Shown: positions 63,834 to 64,000 of the stretch, in pieces
How positions within the stretch are numbered: the first letter of the stretch is position 1
How the letters are laid out: every line of letters starts with the position of its first letter
Source of the DNA: Bacteroidales bacterium
GTDB lineage: Bacteria; Bacteroidota; Bacteroidia; Bacteroidales; Bacteroidaceae
Direction of reading: 5' to 3'
Length of the DNA: 64,000 nt
Assembly: GCA_015060905.1 (NCBI GenBank)
Contig: SUXQ01000001.1
Coordinates: 33,246-97,245 of the forward strand
Program-made: the position numbers and the translations under genes
The notes under the pieces: generated by a model
Seen by the model: only the letters and a program-made list of their open reading frames with translations
Databases searched by the model: none
What the model was told of the DNA's origin: nothing

Positions 63834-64000
63834 AACTTTGCAAACATGAAACTTGCGAACTTCGGCTGCGCTCGTTGCGTGTGTAAGTACACTTCCACTC
63901 ACTCGCTGGCACGAACTTTGCAAACATGAAACTTGCGAACTTCGGCTGCGCTCGTTGCGTGTGTAAGTACACTTCCACTCACTCGCTGGCACGAACTTTG
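63834..64000 (+). repeat. 80-bp tandem repeat, truncated by the window end
   Basis: The unit starts AACTTTGCAAACATGAAACT and recurs at 63834 and 63914, with a third copy beginning at 63994. As far as can be read, the two full units are identical. The period of 80 is not a multiple of three, so no single reading frame is repeated. The first copy is joined to T, completing a TAACTTTG promoter-like element; later copies have GAACTTTG. Confidence 0.88.

Larger units (their letters stand above)
63690..64000. other. Terminal intergenic region with terminator and tandem repeat
   Basis: No gene is recognised after 63689. The stretch holds a terminator (63716-63752), two -7-like elements (TATTTTTG 63823-63830, TAACTTTG 63833-63840) and the start of an 80-bp tandem repeat. 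Confidence 0.6.

Noticed and set aside
63834..64000. CRISPR array
   Set aside because: The 80-bp units are fully identical, with no short repeat alternating with different spacers, and no cas genes are present.

Overview
The window looks like chromosomal DNA from an anaerobic, gut-type Bacteroidales bacterium. The evidence is two SusC/SusD pairs, several lipoproteins with acidic residues after the lipobox cysteine, a MurF-Alr fusion beside a GSCFA protein, pyruvate:ferredoxin oxidoreductase, DUF3098, and promoters of the Bacteroidetes type (TTTG, about 19 nt, TAnnTTTG). No rRNA, tRNA, CRISPR array or insertion sequence was recognised. The genus cannot be told from this sequence alone.

Layout. 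1-2402: an AT-rich type I restriction-modification end, with the tail of hsdM and a very large hsdS that has three recognition modules and an eight-G tract. 2403-2909: no recognised gene. 2910-5690: an ABC-F ATPase and an acyl-ACP thioesterase. 5732-11400 (minus strand): a complete tripartite RND efflux operon. 11588-16864: an operon of etfB, etfA, acyl-CoA dehydrogenase, a SlyD-like isomerase with a Cys-rich tail, and aroC. 17009-20445: a membrane protein paired with a beta-propeller lipoprotein carrying a CxxCH motif. 20827-41493: a 20-kb locus of one large FAS1-like lipoprotein, SusC, SusD, three more FAS1-like lipoproteins, a second SusC and a second SusD. It has a near-consensus promoter at 20713-20743 and a strong terminator at 41517-41552. 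41640-52500: dnaX, GSCFA, murF-alr, a GHL10 glycosidase and nifJ. 52612-63689: a GH43 enzyme; a methyltransferase-ftsX-DUF3098-uppP-truB-queA operon; folK; a minus-strand glk-manA pair; a GH123-like enzyme and a small monooxygenase-like protein. 63834-64000: an 80-bp tandem repeat that runs off the window.

The two most unusual regions are the hsdS gene and the FAS1/SusCD locus. In hsdS, a G8 tract sits exactly between a complete two-module specificity subunit and a third module; gain or loss of one G gives a stop within a few codons, so the gene looks able to switch between two proteins. The FAS1/SusCD locus contains two outer-membrane uptake pairs and four predicted surface lipoproteins but no recognisable enzyme or local regulator. 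This fits capture or adhesion, or uptake of a ligand processed elsewhere, better than a self-contained polysaccharide utilisation locus. Smaller points of interest are palindromes over or near promoters, hairpins between genes of the SusCD locus, duplicated promoter DNA before the GH123-like gene, and the CxxCH propeller lipoprotein.
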